From: Bacteroidaceae bacterium
Lineage (GTDB): Bacteria; Bacteroidota; Bacteroidia; Bacteroidales; Bacteroidaceae
DNA length: 50,791 nucleotides
Direction of reading: 5' to 3'
NCBI GenBank assembly: GCA_017651315.1
Contig: JAGCDE010000028.1
Location: 1 to 50,791, forward strand
The notes under the pieces were generated by a model. It did no database searches. It was not told where the DNA came from and saw nothing but the letters and a program-made list of their open reading frames with translations. Within the stretch, counting starts at the first letter, position 1. Every line of letters begins with the position of its first letter. A program made the translations under genes and the position numbers. Positions 27,901-38,316 of the stretch are shown piece by piece.

Positions 27901-28031
27901 GCCGCAACTCCGTGAGCTACAACGAGGCCGTGGTTCCCCACACCAAAGAGCTGGGCACTGTCAGGAAGCAGTTCACAATGACTCTGCCCGAGAACTCGGT
28001 AGGCATCATAAAGCTGACTCCGGCCAAATAA
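24948..28031 (+). CDS. Two-enzyme fusion: CE6-like acetylesterase plus GH51 arabinofuranosidase
   Basis: This 1027-residue protein has a signal peptide (MRTKLFFIFIATAIITALPLRA). An SGNH-type esterase domain (about 25-285) has the nucleophile in FGQSNMEAGA (Ser about 38), GMLVHQGESNPDD, and the Asp-His pair in GDQFHFS (about 260), as in CE6/DUF303 acetyl-xylan esterases. A GH51 alpha-L-arabinofuranosidase follows (about 295-1027): GIFFEDINQSLDGG, FMRFPGGCASEGT, acid/base Glu in GIGNENKGP (about 700), likely nucleophile Glu in VFVGEFANN (about 799). Near residues 960-986 is a Gly-rich insert (GQGQGGRPGGFGGFGGRGRN). The fusion would remove acetyl and arabinose groups from the same polysaccharide, such as arabinoxylan or pectic arabinan. 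Confidence 0.92.
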   Translation: MRTKLFFIFIATAIITALPLRAQQPDPNFFIYLCFGQSNMEAGATPAEQDRDWNDPRFQFVAAVDMPRFDRKMGQWYTATPPICRQSNNLGPVDFFGRKMIEELPSQYRVGVINVSVAGAKLELWDKDACEEYLAMEAADPSRSWLVNMAKEYDMSPYQRIVDMARIAQKSGVIKGMLVHQGESNPDDDQWCGRLKKIHDDLCHDLGLNPDEIPILAGELKQAEQGGVCAAFNQVVLANLPKTMKNGYVISSLGCESTGDQFHFSTEGMRLMGYRMAEKMLQLQGFKPVQERSVTLNLKKKGLGIEISPTLAGIFFEDINQSLDGGICAQLIQNHSFQAYNVPDAPGNLKEKEFSYSDTVIFGWTVIKKEGAAGQVHAVADKPLVKNLKRYYDYDPNDRYDDELRYAQYSVRFDIEDAGQGMGIAANGYGTAPYGSERQGNYYSNNTQKASIPAQQGVSYDLTLYLAGQSYPGTITVQLEDANGQPNSNAITISRLGNDWRKYTGQLKAERSVDSRLSIMADKPGTFWIDYVTLLPEASQLWQNGKYGPFRKDLMQALADLHPTFMRFPGGCASEGTNYFGQPFWKNSVGPEEERIGFRNHWGYWTSQYVGFYEYLLMAESLGATPLPVLNNGVTCQFAGHQYIAPLETEADRKRFHDIFVNDALDFIEFCNGSTSTTWGRLRADMGHPEPFNLKYLGIGNENKGPEFWERFDIIYKEVQAKYPDIIIVSTAGSAADGPEFNANMHEIDTKYQNTVVDEHYYRNNQWFYTNGDRYHADKVRGADGFTYDRKRPTRVFVGEFANNSSNNDFASAMAEAAYWTSLERNSDMVVMAAYAPLFCKKGFNKWNSNLIWFDNRGMWRTTNYYYQKLFSEAGNRAFQMTDVMNGTEADKSIYTSPTIDTETGEIFIKFVNSEAVDKELTIDMGKGQKKKAYTATVDFISSHDTKVKNQGDQNTFAGAEPAQPAAGQGQGGRPGGFGGFGGRGRNSVSYNEAVVPHTKELGTVRKQFTMTLPENSVGIIKLTPAK

Positions 28032-28033
28032 GA

Positions 28034-28105
28034 GGAAAAACGGGTGTTGACAGAAAAACCACAGATGCCGAGGCACATGGTTTTGAAGTCAATACCCGTT
28101 TTTCC
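28034..28105. terminator. Long bidirectional hairpin between convergent genes
   Basis: GGAAAAACGGGTGTTGAC (28034-28051) pairs with GTCAATACCCGTTTTTCC (28088-28105) with one mismatch, and inner AAAACCA/TGGTTTT and TGCC/GGCA pairs extend it. Runs of A and T in both arms let it work on both strands, ending the GH51 gene and the facing esterase gene. Confidence 0.8.
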
Positions 28106-28134
28106 TTTAAGGATATTTGCTGCCCGTATGTTTT

Positions 28135-28932
28135 TCATTCAAGCGGGAACCTCCTCTTGAGTTCCTCGGCGAACCAGTGCTTCCACCATTCACGGTCATG
28201 CCCGCCGTCAAATGACCACTCCTTGACATAACCTCCGCGCTTGCGGATGGATTTCACCAAGGCGGGGAAATAATCCTCCTGTCCCACCTCCTCTTTCCTG
28301 CCCCAGCAGATACGGTATCCGGTCTCCTCACCGAGCATCCCGAACCCGTCTAAATCGGAGAACACAGGCGAGAAGCACCAGTACTCACTCATCAGCTCCG
28401 GATGCCTCATGCTGAGCGTGAGTCCGAAATCGGCGCTGTTGGAGGTGCCGTAGAACACCCTGTCATCCCTCCCGGAACCTACATTGCACCTCTGTTCTAT
28501 ATAAGGTATGAAAGAGTTGATGAAATAATCCATGTGGGATTCGAAAAGAGCCTTCAGCACCGGATCACTCTTGGAAAGGGCGTCTATATACTCCGCATTG
28601 CGGTAAGCGATGGTGAATCCGGGAATCTGCTTCTTGTTCTCGAACGAGCACGCTATCACCACCGGCCGGATGGAACCCGTCTCTATAAGCGAGTCAACCA
28701 TGGTGCGATAACTGTTGTCCTTGAAAACAAGTCCATCAGCCATATAAACCACAGGATACTCCTGCCTTGAGTCATACCCCATGGGAAGATACAGTCCGCC
28801 CGTCCTCACGCCGCCATCCTTATCCTTTATCTCAAACTCCTCGAATACCGATTCCGTGAGAACGGTATTACATGAAATCAAGAAGGCCGATGCCATGAGA
28901 AACAGGACGGAATGATAGAAAAATCTTTTCAT
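28135..28932 (-). CDS. Alpha/beta-hydrolase esterase lipoprotein (CE1/esterase D-like)
   Basis: The 265-residue protein starts MKRFFYHSVLFLMASAFLISC, a lipoprotein signal. The rest resembles the putative-esterase (esterase D, CE1-like) fold: LYLPMGYDSRQEYPVVYMADG, then the nucleophile elbow FYGTSNSADFG (GxSxS rather than GxSxG), and a late His in FDGGHDREWW. Relatives include feruloyl and acetyl esterases and siderophore esterases; in this glycosidase-rich setting a polysaccharide esterase is the best guess. The ATG at 28932 is chosen because it begins the signal peptide; an upstream ATG at 28953 adds seven residues. It stands alone, with its own promoter. Confidence 0.78.
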   Translation of the reverse strand: MKRFFYHSVLFLMASAFLISCNTVLTESVFEEFEIKDKDGGVRTGGLYLPMGYDSRQEYPVVYMADGLVFKDNSYRTMVDSLIETGSIRPVVIACSFENKKQIPGFTIAYRNAEYIDALSKSDPVLKALFESHMDYFINSFIPYIEQRCNVGSGRDDRVFYGTSNSADFGLTLSMRHPELMSEYWCFSPVFSDLDGFGMLGEETGYRICWGRKEEVGQEDYFPALVKSIRKRGGYVKEWSFDGGHDREWWKHWFAEELKRRFPLE

Positions 28933-28966
28933 AATCAGATAATTTGTTAACACTTTACAACACCTG

Positions 28967-28974
28967 CAAAGTTA
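28967..28974 (-). promoter_or_regulatory. -7 box of the esterase gene
   Basis: The minus strand reads TAACTTTG, a perfect TAnnTTTG, 35 bases before the ATG at 28932. No -33 element at the usual distance. Confidence 0.6.
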
Positions 28975-29092
28975 TCAAAAAAACAGTCTTGAAATTAAAC
29001 CATGAAGGGATGAATGAATCAAAAAAACAACAAAACCGAAATTTCACATTTTTTACATTTAACAAATACGATATGCTTGTATAGTAAAATTG

Positions 29093-29100
29093 TAATTTTG
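29093..29100 (+). promoter_or_regulatory. -7 box of the outer-membrane barrel gene
   Basis: TAATTTTG, a perfect -7 element, about 93 bases before the ATG at 29193, leaving an unusually long 5' leader of roughly 85 bases without recognised structure. Confidence 0.6.
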
Positions 29101-29192
29101 CAAATCAAAAACGAATCCGTACGCACAGTGAGAGTTCTCCCACTCAGCCGAGGATGCAGAACGAAACGAAATTCAACAAATATAAACAACAA

Positions 29193-32351
<3,159 letters not shown>

Positions 32352-32382
32352 GCCTGACAATCCATTAAACCGACCTATATTC

Positions 32383-32417
32383 AAAATCCCGGGTACTGAA
32401 GAGTCCCGGGATTTTTT
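32383..32417 (+). terminator. Intrinsic terminator of the barrel gene
   Basis: AAAATCCCGGG (32383-32393) pairs with CCCGGGATTTT (32405-32415), an 11-bp perfect stem followed by further T. It lies 31 bases after the stop codon. Confidence 0.9.
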
Positions 32418-32515
32418 ATACCATATCACGTCACACTACTGCCTCCGGGAACCATAGTCCCTGTACATGTTGAAACAATCTGTATCAGAAATTCCTATTT
32501 ATGGAACTTTTGAAC

Positions 32516-32523
32516 TATATTTG
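32516..32523 (+). promoter_or_regulatory. -7 box of the GH127 gene
   Basis: TATATTTG, a perfect TAnnTTTG, 26 bases before the ATG at 32549. Confidence 0.65.
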
Positions 32524-32548
32524 AAAAAAATTACAACCAAACTGTCTT

Positions 32549-34918
32549 ATGATGAAAAAAACCGCGTTTACCATTTGCCTTTTTTTGTCAGTCCTGACGA
32601 TTCATGCGCAGGACAAACTGTATCACAACACATTCAACCTGAACCAGGTAGAGCTGCTTGAAGGCCCGTTCAAGCATGCCCTGGACCTTAACGTGAAGGT
32701 TCTCTTAGAGTATGACACCGACCGCCTGCTGGCTCCGTTCCTCAAGGAGGCCGGACTGCCCAAGAAAGCGGAGTATTTCCCCAACTGGGCCGGTCTGGAC
32801 GGTCATGTGGGCGGGCACTACGTATCGGCCTTAGCCATCCACTACGCCGCTACCGGCAACAAGGAGTGCTATGACCGTCTGGTCTATATGATCGATGAGC
32901 TGGAGCGCTGCCAGATAGCCAACGGTGACGGCTATATAGGCGGTGTGCCCAACAGCAAGCAGCTCTGGGGCAACTTGAAGAAAGGTGACTTCGGGCTGTT
33001 CCGCGGCGCATGGGTGCCCTGGTACAATGTACACAAGATGTTCGCGGGCCTGCGCGACGCATGGCAGTATGCCGGCATAGAGAAGGCCAAGGACCTGTTC
33101 ATAAAGTTCTGCGACTGGGGCCTTACCATTTTTGCCGACCTGGATGACAACCAGATGGAGCAGATGACCGGCACCGAGTTCGGCGGCATGAACGAGATTT
33201 TCGCCGATGCGTTCCAGATTACCGGTGACCGCAAGTACATTGAGGCCGCCAAGCGTTTCCGCCACAAGGACATTTTTGAGAACATGGCCGACGGCCGCGA
33301 CAACCTGGACAACAAGCACGCCAACACACAGGTGCCCAAGGCCGTAGGTTACGCCCGCGTGGCTGCATTAGACAACGATGCCCGCGCCCGCAAGGCTGCC
33401 GAGTTCTTCTGGGACCGCGTAGCAAACCACCGCTCCGTAGTAATAGGCGGCAACAGCCGCAGCGAGCACTTCCCGGCCGCAACGGACTACAAGAGCTATG
33501 TGGAGAACCGTGAGGGACCGGAGTCATGTAACACCAACAACATGCTCAAGCTCACCGAGTTCCTCTTTGCCATCGACCCAAAGGCCGAGTATGCCGATTT
33601 CTATGAGAAGGCCATGTACAACCATATCCTCTCCACCCAGCACCCCGAGCACGGAGGTTACGTCTATTTCACCCCCATGCGCCCCGCTCACTACCGCGTA
33701 TATTCGGCAGTAAACCAGGGCATGTGGTGCTGCGTAGGTACAGGTATGGAGAACCACGGCAAGTACGGTGAATTCATCTACACCCATGACGGTGCACAGA
33801 CACTCTGGGTTAACCTGTTCGTAGCATCAAAGCTGAACTGGACTGAGAACAAGGCCACCATCACACAGGAGACGCAGTTCCCCTACTCCGAGTCCTCAAA
33901 ACTGACTGTCAACCTTAAGAAGGCCCGCAAGTTCCGCCTTATGGTTCGCTGCCCGGAGTGGACGACAAGCGGCTACAGCGTCAAGGTGAACGGTCAGGAG
34001 TATGCCGCCGGCGCTCAGCCCTCATCATACGTGGCCATAGAGCGCAAGTGGAAGAACGGCGATGTGGTTGAGATATCCCTGCCTATGCAGAACACCATAG
34101 AGGCTCTTGACAATGTTCCCGAGTATCTGGCGGTAAAGCACGGCCCCATTGTCCTGGCAGCCCGCACAGGCACCGAGGGTATGAGCGGACTCATAGCCGA
34201 TGACGGCCGTTGGAGCCACATTGCCCACGGTCCCCTGGTTCCCGTTACCGAGACTCCAATTATGATAGGTACACGCGCGCAGTTAGACCAGAAGGTGGCA
34301 GCCCTCAAGCCCGTACCCGGCAAGCCTCTGCACTTTACAGCAAGCGGCCTGTTCGACAGCAGCCGGTTCCCCAATGTTGAGCTGGAGCCGTTCTTCAGCC
34401 TGCACGACAGCCGTTACGCCATCTATTTCCTGTCTCTCTCACAGGCCGATTACGGCAAGATGCTTGACAAGATCAAGGCCGATGAGGCTGCCATGCTGGA
34501 GCTGGACCGCCGCACTGTGGATGCCATAGTTCCAGGTGAGCAGCAACCCGAGGCTGACCACAAGATCCAGAGCCAGAACTCCATGACCGGCAATCAGGAC
34601 AACAAGCCCTACCGTTCAATCCGCCGCAGCGGTTCGTTCAGCTACGACCTTTATACCGAAGGCAACACCAACCTGAGCCTCTGCATAGGCTACTGGGGTG
34701 CCGAGAACAACCAGAACCGAGCCATTGAGATACTGATTGAGGATATGCCGTTCATCACCGAGACCGAGTTCCCCAACAACGGTCAGGCAGAGATTGTCCG
34801 CAAGGAGTATGATGTTCCTGTAGGATTCTACTTGGGCAAGGAGAAGATACGCGTTACGTTCCGCTCTGTTGAAGGCGCCCAGGCACCACGGATCTTTGAT
34901 ATCCGTTTCCTGAAATAA
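32549..34918 (+). CDS. GH127/GH146-type beta-L-arabinofuranosidase
   Basis: The 789-residue exported protein (MMKKTAFTICLFLSVLTIHA signal; the second ATG is equally good) is a DUF1680/GH127-type alpha/alpha-barrel enzyme. It has LLEGPFKHALDLNVKVLL, WAGLDGHVGGHYVSALA and GGVPNSKQLW. The zinc-binding set known from Bifidobacterium HypBA1 is visible: Glu and Cys in EGPESCNTNNM (about residue 325) and the CysCys pair in GMWCCVGTGMENHGK (about 393). In that family a Cys acts as nucleophile. It should release beta-L-arabinofuranose from plant glycoproteins or pectin (rhamnogalacturonan II). A C-terminal beta-domain (about 690-789) may bind sugar. GH127 and GH146 cannot be separated by eye. Confidence 0.9.
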   Translation: MMKKTAFTICLFLSVLTIHAQDKLYHNTFNLNQVELLEGPFKHALDLNVKVLLEYDTDRLLAPFLKEAGLPKKAEYFPNWAGLDGHVGGHYVSALAIHYAATGNKECYDRLVYMIDELERCQIANGDGYIGGVPNSKQLWGNLKKGDFGLFRGAWVPWYNVHKMFAGLRDAWQYAGIEKAKDLFIKFCDWGLTIFADLDDNQMEQMTGTEFGGMNEIFADAFQITGDRKYIEAAKRFRHKDIFENMADGRDNLDNKHANTQVPKAVGYARVAALDNDARARKAAEFFWDRVANHRSVVIGGNSRSEHFPAATDYKSYVENREGPESCNTNNMLKLTEFLFAIDPKAEYADFYEKAMYNHILSTQHPEHGGYVYFTPMRPAHYRVYSAVNQGMWCCVGTGMENHGKYGEFIYTHDGAQTLWVNLFVASKLNWTENKATITQETQFPYSESSKLTVNLKKARKFRLMVRCPEWTTSGYSVKVNGQEYAAGAQPSSYVAIERKWKNGDVVEISLPMQNTIEALDNVPEYLAVKHGPIVLAARTGTEGMSGLIADDGRWSHIAHGPLVPVTETPIMIGTRAQLDQKVAALKPVPGKPLHFTASGLFDSSRFPNVELEPFFSLHDSRYAIYFLSLSQADYGKMLDKIKADEAAMLELDRRTVDAIVPGEQQPEADHKIQSQNSMTGNQDNKPYRSIRRSGSFSYDLYTEGNTNLSLCIGYWGAENNQNRAIEILIEDMPFITETEFPNNGQAEIVRKEYDVPVGFYLGKEKIRVTFRSVEGAQAPRIFDIRFLK

Positions 34919-34923
34919 TCTCA

Positions 34924-34961
34924 AAACCAAGAATCCCGAACCAGTTCGGGATTCTTGGTTT
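34924..34961. terminator. Bidirectional terminator between GH127 and GH13 genes
   Basis: A 17-bp perfect stem (AAACCAAGAATCCCGAA at 34924-34940 and its inverse at 34945-34961) with a 4-base loop CCAG, flanked by A and T runs, lies between two convergent stop codons. Confidence 0.93.
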
Positions 34962-34976
34962 ATTCAGATTCTTATT

Positions 34977-36704
34977 TCACAGATGATATATAACAGCCGA
35001 GCACGGCTCAACTGTTATTTTATCCTGCTCCTTTCCTGCCTTGTAAACCGGTTTGCGGTAACTTCCCCCCAAAATTACAGGATTGCGTACTCCGTATGAA
35101 GGGATAGAAACAGTCACCTTCCTGCCTGAAGGATTTAGTACGACAAGACATTTTTCTCCACCTGAACTGCGCTCATATACAAGAGGATATGGCTGATCAA
35201 GACTGCTTATGACCTTCCAGTCACCGTCATTCCCTAATGGCTTGCACGATGAGCGGAGGCTAATCAGTGTACGGACATAATTCAATAATGATCCGGGATC
35301 CGATTCCTCGGATTCAACTGTCCTGCGACCAGAATCGGGATCCTGAGGTATATACAGTTTCTCTGTATCGGCAGTAGAGAACCCGGCATTGACAGAACTG
35401 TCCCAAAGCATAGGAATACGTGTTCCTGTACGGAAACCTGCGCCCTCCACTGATTTCAATCCGTCAAGGTTCTTAAGTCCTATCTCGTCTCCATAATATA
35501 AAAAAGGTACACCGGGCATCGTGAGGAAAAAGGTCATGGCAACCTTCAGTTGTTCTGTAGTAGTCCTGGCTCCAGCGCAAAGTCGCGTGAAATCATGATT
35601 GCCCGAGGGCATGCTCACATAACCGCGCCCTTTCACCGCATCGTATTGTTCTGTATAGAGATCGTACCATGTCTTAAGTTCACCTTCTCCGGCCAGGTCG
35701 AAATAGCAAGTCTGAGCCCCGCCACCCATACGACGGGTATTGAAGAACAGTGTGGAATAGTTGTATTTTCCGTCGTGGCAGAAGAAATCGATGTTGAATC
35801 CAGCCTCTATTGCCTGTTTGGGATTAAACCACTCTGCTATAAGTACATTCTCAGGATAATTCTCCTTGAACCAGGCCGAAAGGTCATCTTTCCAGAGTTT
35901 GATGGTTGCCGACTTGTCAAAATCGTTCTTTACCAGACTTGCAGCCATGTCAACACGGAACCCGTCCACACCCTTGTCCATCCAGAACATCATGATGTTT
36001 TTAAGTTCACGCCTCATAGCTGAAGGCCCAGGAGCATCGACAGCCTGCTCCCAAGGATGCTGAGGGTCAGGATTGGCGAATCCGAAATTCAACGCCGGTT
36101 GGGTGTCAAAGAAGTTCTTTATAAAGAACGGAGCGCGTGGTGCATCGGTTGCCACGAACTTGCTGACAATTGAATTGTTGGTATTCATGAGCTGTGCGTA
36201 CTGTCCCTGGCCTTGCGGCTGATTTCTTGGCACCTCCGGTTTGAAAGTTGGCCAGATATAATAGTCGCTGTAATGAAGGTCAGGCCCCTGAGATGCCTGT
36301 ATGAACCACTCGCACTGGTCTGATGAGTGACCTGCTACCAGATCCAGAATCACTTTCATACCTAATGAATGGGCCTTCTCTACAAGGGCCACAAGATCTG
36401 AATTGGTTCCGAACCGGGGGTCAACCTTATAGAAATCAATAACGTCATAGCCACCGTCAGTCCACCCTGACACGAAAACAGGATTCATCCAAACCGCAGT
36501 AACACCTATCGAACGGATATATTCAAGCCTTGAAGTAATTCCAGGAAGGTCTCCTATCCCATTACCGTCACTGTCCTGAAATGAAGAGGGGTATATCTGA
36601 TATACTACAGCTTCACTGAGCCATGAAGGTTGGGAGGTTTCGGCATGGACAGGAGTAAAAACCGCCAATGCAAATACCGCAGTTATTATAGCGATACGTT
36701 TCAT
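34977..36704 (-). CDS. Secreted GH13 alpha-amylase-family enzyme (alpha-glucosidase type)
   Basis: The 575-residue protein starts at MKRIAIITAVFALAVFTPVHA, a signal peptide; the frame reaches 36830 only by overlapping the preceding gene. GH13 motifs are complete: WMNPVFVSG, DLVAGHSS, GFRVDMAA with the nucleophile Asp (about 250), LIAEWF with the acid/base Glu (about 288), and PSGNHDF with the third acid (about 370). The opening AVVYQIYPSSFQDSDGNGIGDLPG is typical of oligo-1,6-glucosidase, alpha-glucosidase and trehalose-synthase-like subfamilies, so short alpha-glucans are the probable substrate. It starts 10 bases after the carboxylesterase gene and is the last gene of a GH29-esterase-GH13 operon, an unusual company for an amylase-type enzyme. 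Confidence 0.93.
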   Translation of the reverse strand: MKRIAIITAVFALAVFTPVHAETSQPSWLSEAVVYQIYPSSFQDSDGNGIGDLPGITSRLEYIRSIGVTAVWMNPVFVSGWTDGGYDVIDFYKVDPRFGTNSDLVALVEKAHSLGMKVILDLVAGHSSDQCEWFIQASQGPDLHYSDYYIWPTFKPEVPRNQPQGQGQYAQLMNTNNSIVSKFVATDAPRAPFFIKNFFDTQPALNFGFANPDPQHPWEQAVDAPGPSAMRRELKNIMMFWMDKGVDGFRVDMAASLVKNDFDKSATIKLWKDDLSAWFKENYPENVLIAEWFNPKQAIEAGFNIDFFCHDGKYNYSTLFFNTRRMGGGAQTCYFDLAGEGELKTWYDLYTEQYDAVKGRGYVSMPSGNHDFTRLCAGARTTTEQLKVAMTFFLTMPGVPFLYYGDEIGLKNLDGLKSVEGAGFRTGTRIPMLWDSSVNAGFSTADTEKLYIPQDPDSGRRTVESEESDPGSLLNYVRTLISLRSSCKPLGNDGDWKVISSLDQPYPLVYERSSGGEKCLVVLNPSGRKVTVSIPSYGVRNPVILGGSYRKPVYKAGKEQDKITVEPCSAVIYHL

Positions 36705-36714
36705 ATATGTAATT

Positions 36715-38286
36715 TTAAGGTTGAGACTCCGCCCAGGCTGCGCCTTCGGCCGACCTGCGCCATTCAAAATAGGAATTGAGGACCCACAGGGCATCCTCAT
36801 CCGGGATTGCCGACGGATAAGGCTTATCACCGGTCAGAACCATCGTGACATGATTCTCTTTTGTAAAACGAGGCCATTCGGGCAGCCCTTCTCCGTTAGG
36901 GTTGCCGTATTTGGCAAAATTCGTCCAGTAAGTAGCCATTATCTCCGAGAGTGCATAATCTGTAGGAACGGTCTGGCGTCTCAGACTTTTGAATACATAA
37001 TCCACATCCTGTCCGTGAGGCGAGCCGTTTCCGTACTGTGGCGAACCCACCGGATAGTCAGGGTGCTGGTCGAAATAGTACATGAAGACATTGGACTTGC
37101 CCTTCTCGGACTGCAACCGGGCCCAGCTCCATGTGTGCCACCCGAACGATGCGTCACGGCCTATGTCACGCGCCGATTTGGGCACAACGTTGCTACCGTC
37201 AAGAGGATAAGCCTCCAATAGTCTCTGGGCGTATGGCCCGTAACGCTCCTCGACCGCTGCAATATGCTCTGCAGGAACATTGCTGCTTCCGAAACTGGCC
37301 CCCTCATCGGAATTGTAGCCAACCAGTATGTCCACATCATTGAAGTGTCCTGACTCATACATCCTGTACTGGTCATCAGGAATGACATAACCATCTACGA
37401 TTGGCCATGCTCCACCTGTCACAACCATTTGTCGGGCAAATGCGCCCGCATCCATTGCCCTCAATTCGGCAAGCGAGTTTGCCCCAAGTCCCTGGGCATA
37501 CTTGACGCCGTCTTTTTCGGCCATTGCAAGAGTCTTCATATTCTCACCCGGATAGGAATGATGTCTAACAGGACCAAACGAGCCGCCGCTCTGTGATATG
37601 GCTCCGCTGAAAAGTCCCTTAGCCAACGGAGAGGCGCAAAGCATGCTCACCGATATTCCTCCGGCCGATTCACCGAAAACAGTAACCTTGTCCGGATTAC
37701 CACCGAAAGCGGCGATATTGTCATGCACCCATTTCAGGGCAGCAATCTGGTCAAGAATACCATAGTTACCCGACACATGGTTGGGACTCTCGGCCGACAG
37801 TTCCGGATAGGCGAAATAACCTAACTGACCTACCCTGTAATTGAGCGTGACCAGAATCACACCCTTCTCGGCCAACGGCCGGCCGTCATACTGTGACGAT
37901 GAGCCCATGGAGAATCCGCCGCCGTATATCCATACCAGCACGGGCATTTTATCCTTAGGCGATTTGGCGGGAGACCATACATTCAGATAAAGACAGTCCT
38001 CGCTGTTGCTTGAACCGGGAAATCCGAAACCCTGCACAGGTCCCGGACCGAATTCTTTGGCATCACGGATACCCTCCCATGGGACAACCGGCTGAGGGGC
38101 TTTCCATCGCAGCTCACCCACAGGAGGAGCGGCAAATGGAATACCCTTATATATACACATGCTCTCTGTAACCTCACCCTGAATCCATCCGCCGGTAACT
38201 TTTACCTGGCCGGGAACAGCAGGCTTGCATGAAACCATTGAAACGGACAGCACAAAAGATGCAACCAATACATTAAAGTTTCTCAT
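36715..38286 (-). CDS. Type-B carboxylesterase lipoprotein
   Basis: The 523-residue protein (from MRNFNVLVASFVLSVSMVSC, a lipoprotein signal; ATG at 38292 adds two residues) belongs to the carboxylesterase type B family. It shows YKGIPFAAPPVGELRWKAP, EDCLYLNVWSP, the oxyanion motif VWIYGGGFSMGS, and the nucleophile elbow VFGESAGGISV (Ser about residue 206). The catalytic His is probably in NGSPHGQDVDY. Such enzymes cleave carboxylic esters; acetylated or feruloylated glycans fit the neighbourhood, but the substrate is not known. It starts 30 bases after the GH29 gene and 10 bases before the GH13 start, so it is the middle gene of the operon. Confidence 0.9.
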   Translation of the reverse strand: MRNFNVLVASFVLSVSMVSCKPAVPGQVKVTGGWIQGEVTESMCIYKGIPFAAPPVGELRWKAPQPVVPWEGIRDAKEFGPGPVQGFGFPGSSNSEDCLYLNVWSPAKSPKDKMPVLVWIYGGGFSMGSSSQYDGRPLAEKGVILVTLNYRVGQLGYFAYPELSAESPNHVSGNYGILDQIAALKWVHDNIAAFGGNPDKVTVFGESAGGISVSMLCASPLAKGLFSGAISQSGGSFGPVRHHSYPGENMKTLAMAEKDGVKYAQGLGANSLAELRAMDAGAFARQMVVTGGAWPIVDGYVIPDDQYRMYESGHFNDVDILVGYNSDEGASFGSSNVPAEHIAAVEERYGPYAQRLLEAYPLDGSNVVPKSARDIGRDASFGWHTWSWARLQSEKGKSNVFMYYFDQHPDYPVGSPQYGNGSPHGQDVDYVFKSLRRQTVPTDYALSEIMATYWTNFAKYGNPNGEGLPEWPRFTKENHVTMVLTGDKPYPSAIPDEDALWVLNSYFEWRRSAEGAAWAESQP

Positions 38287-38316
38287 AATCATCTTATAAT
38301 CTGTTTATAACACAAT

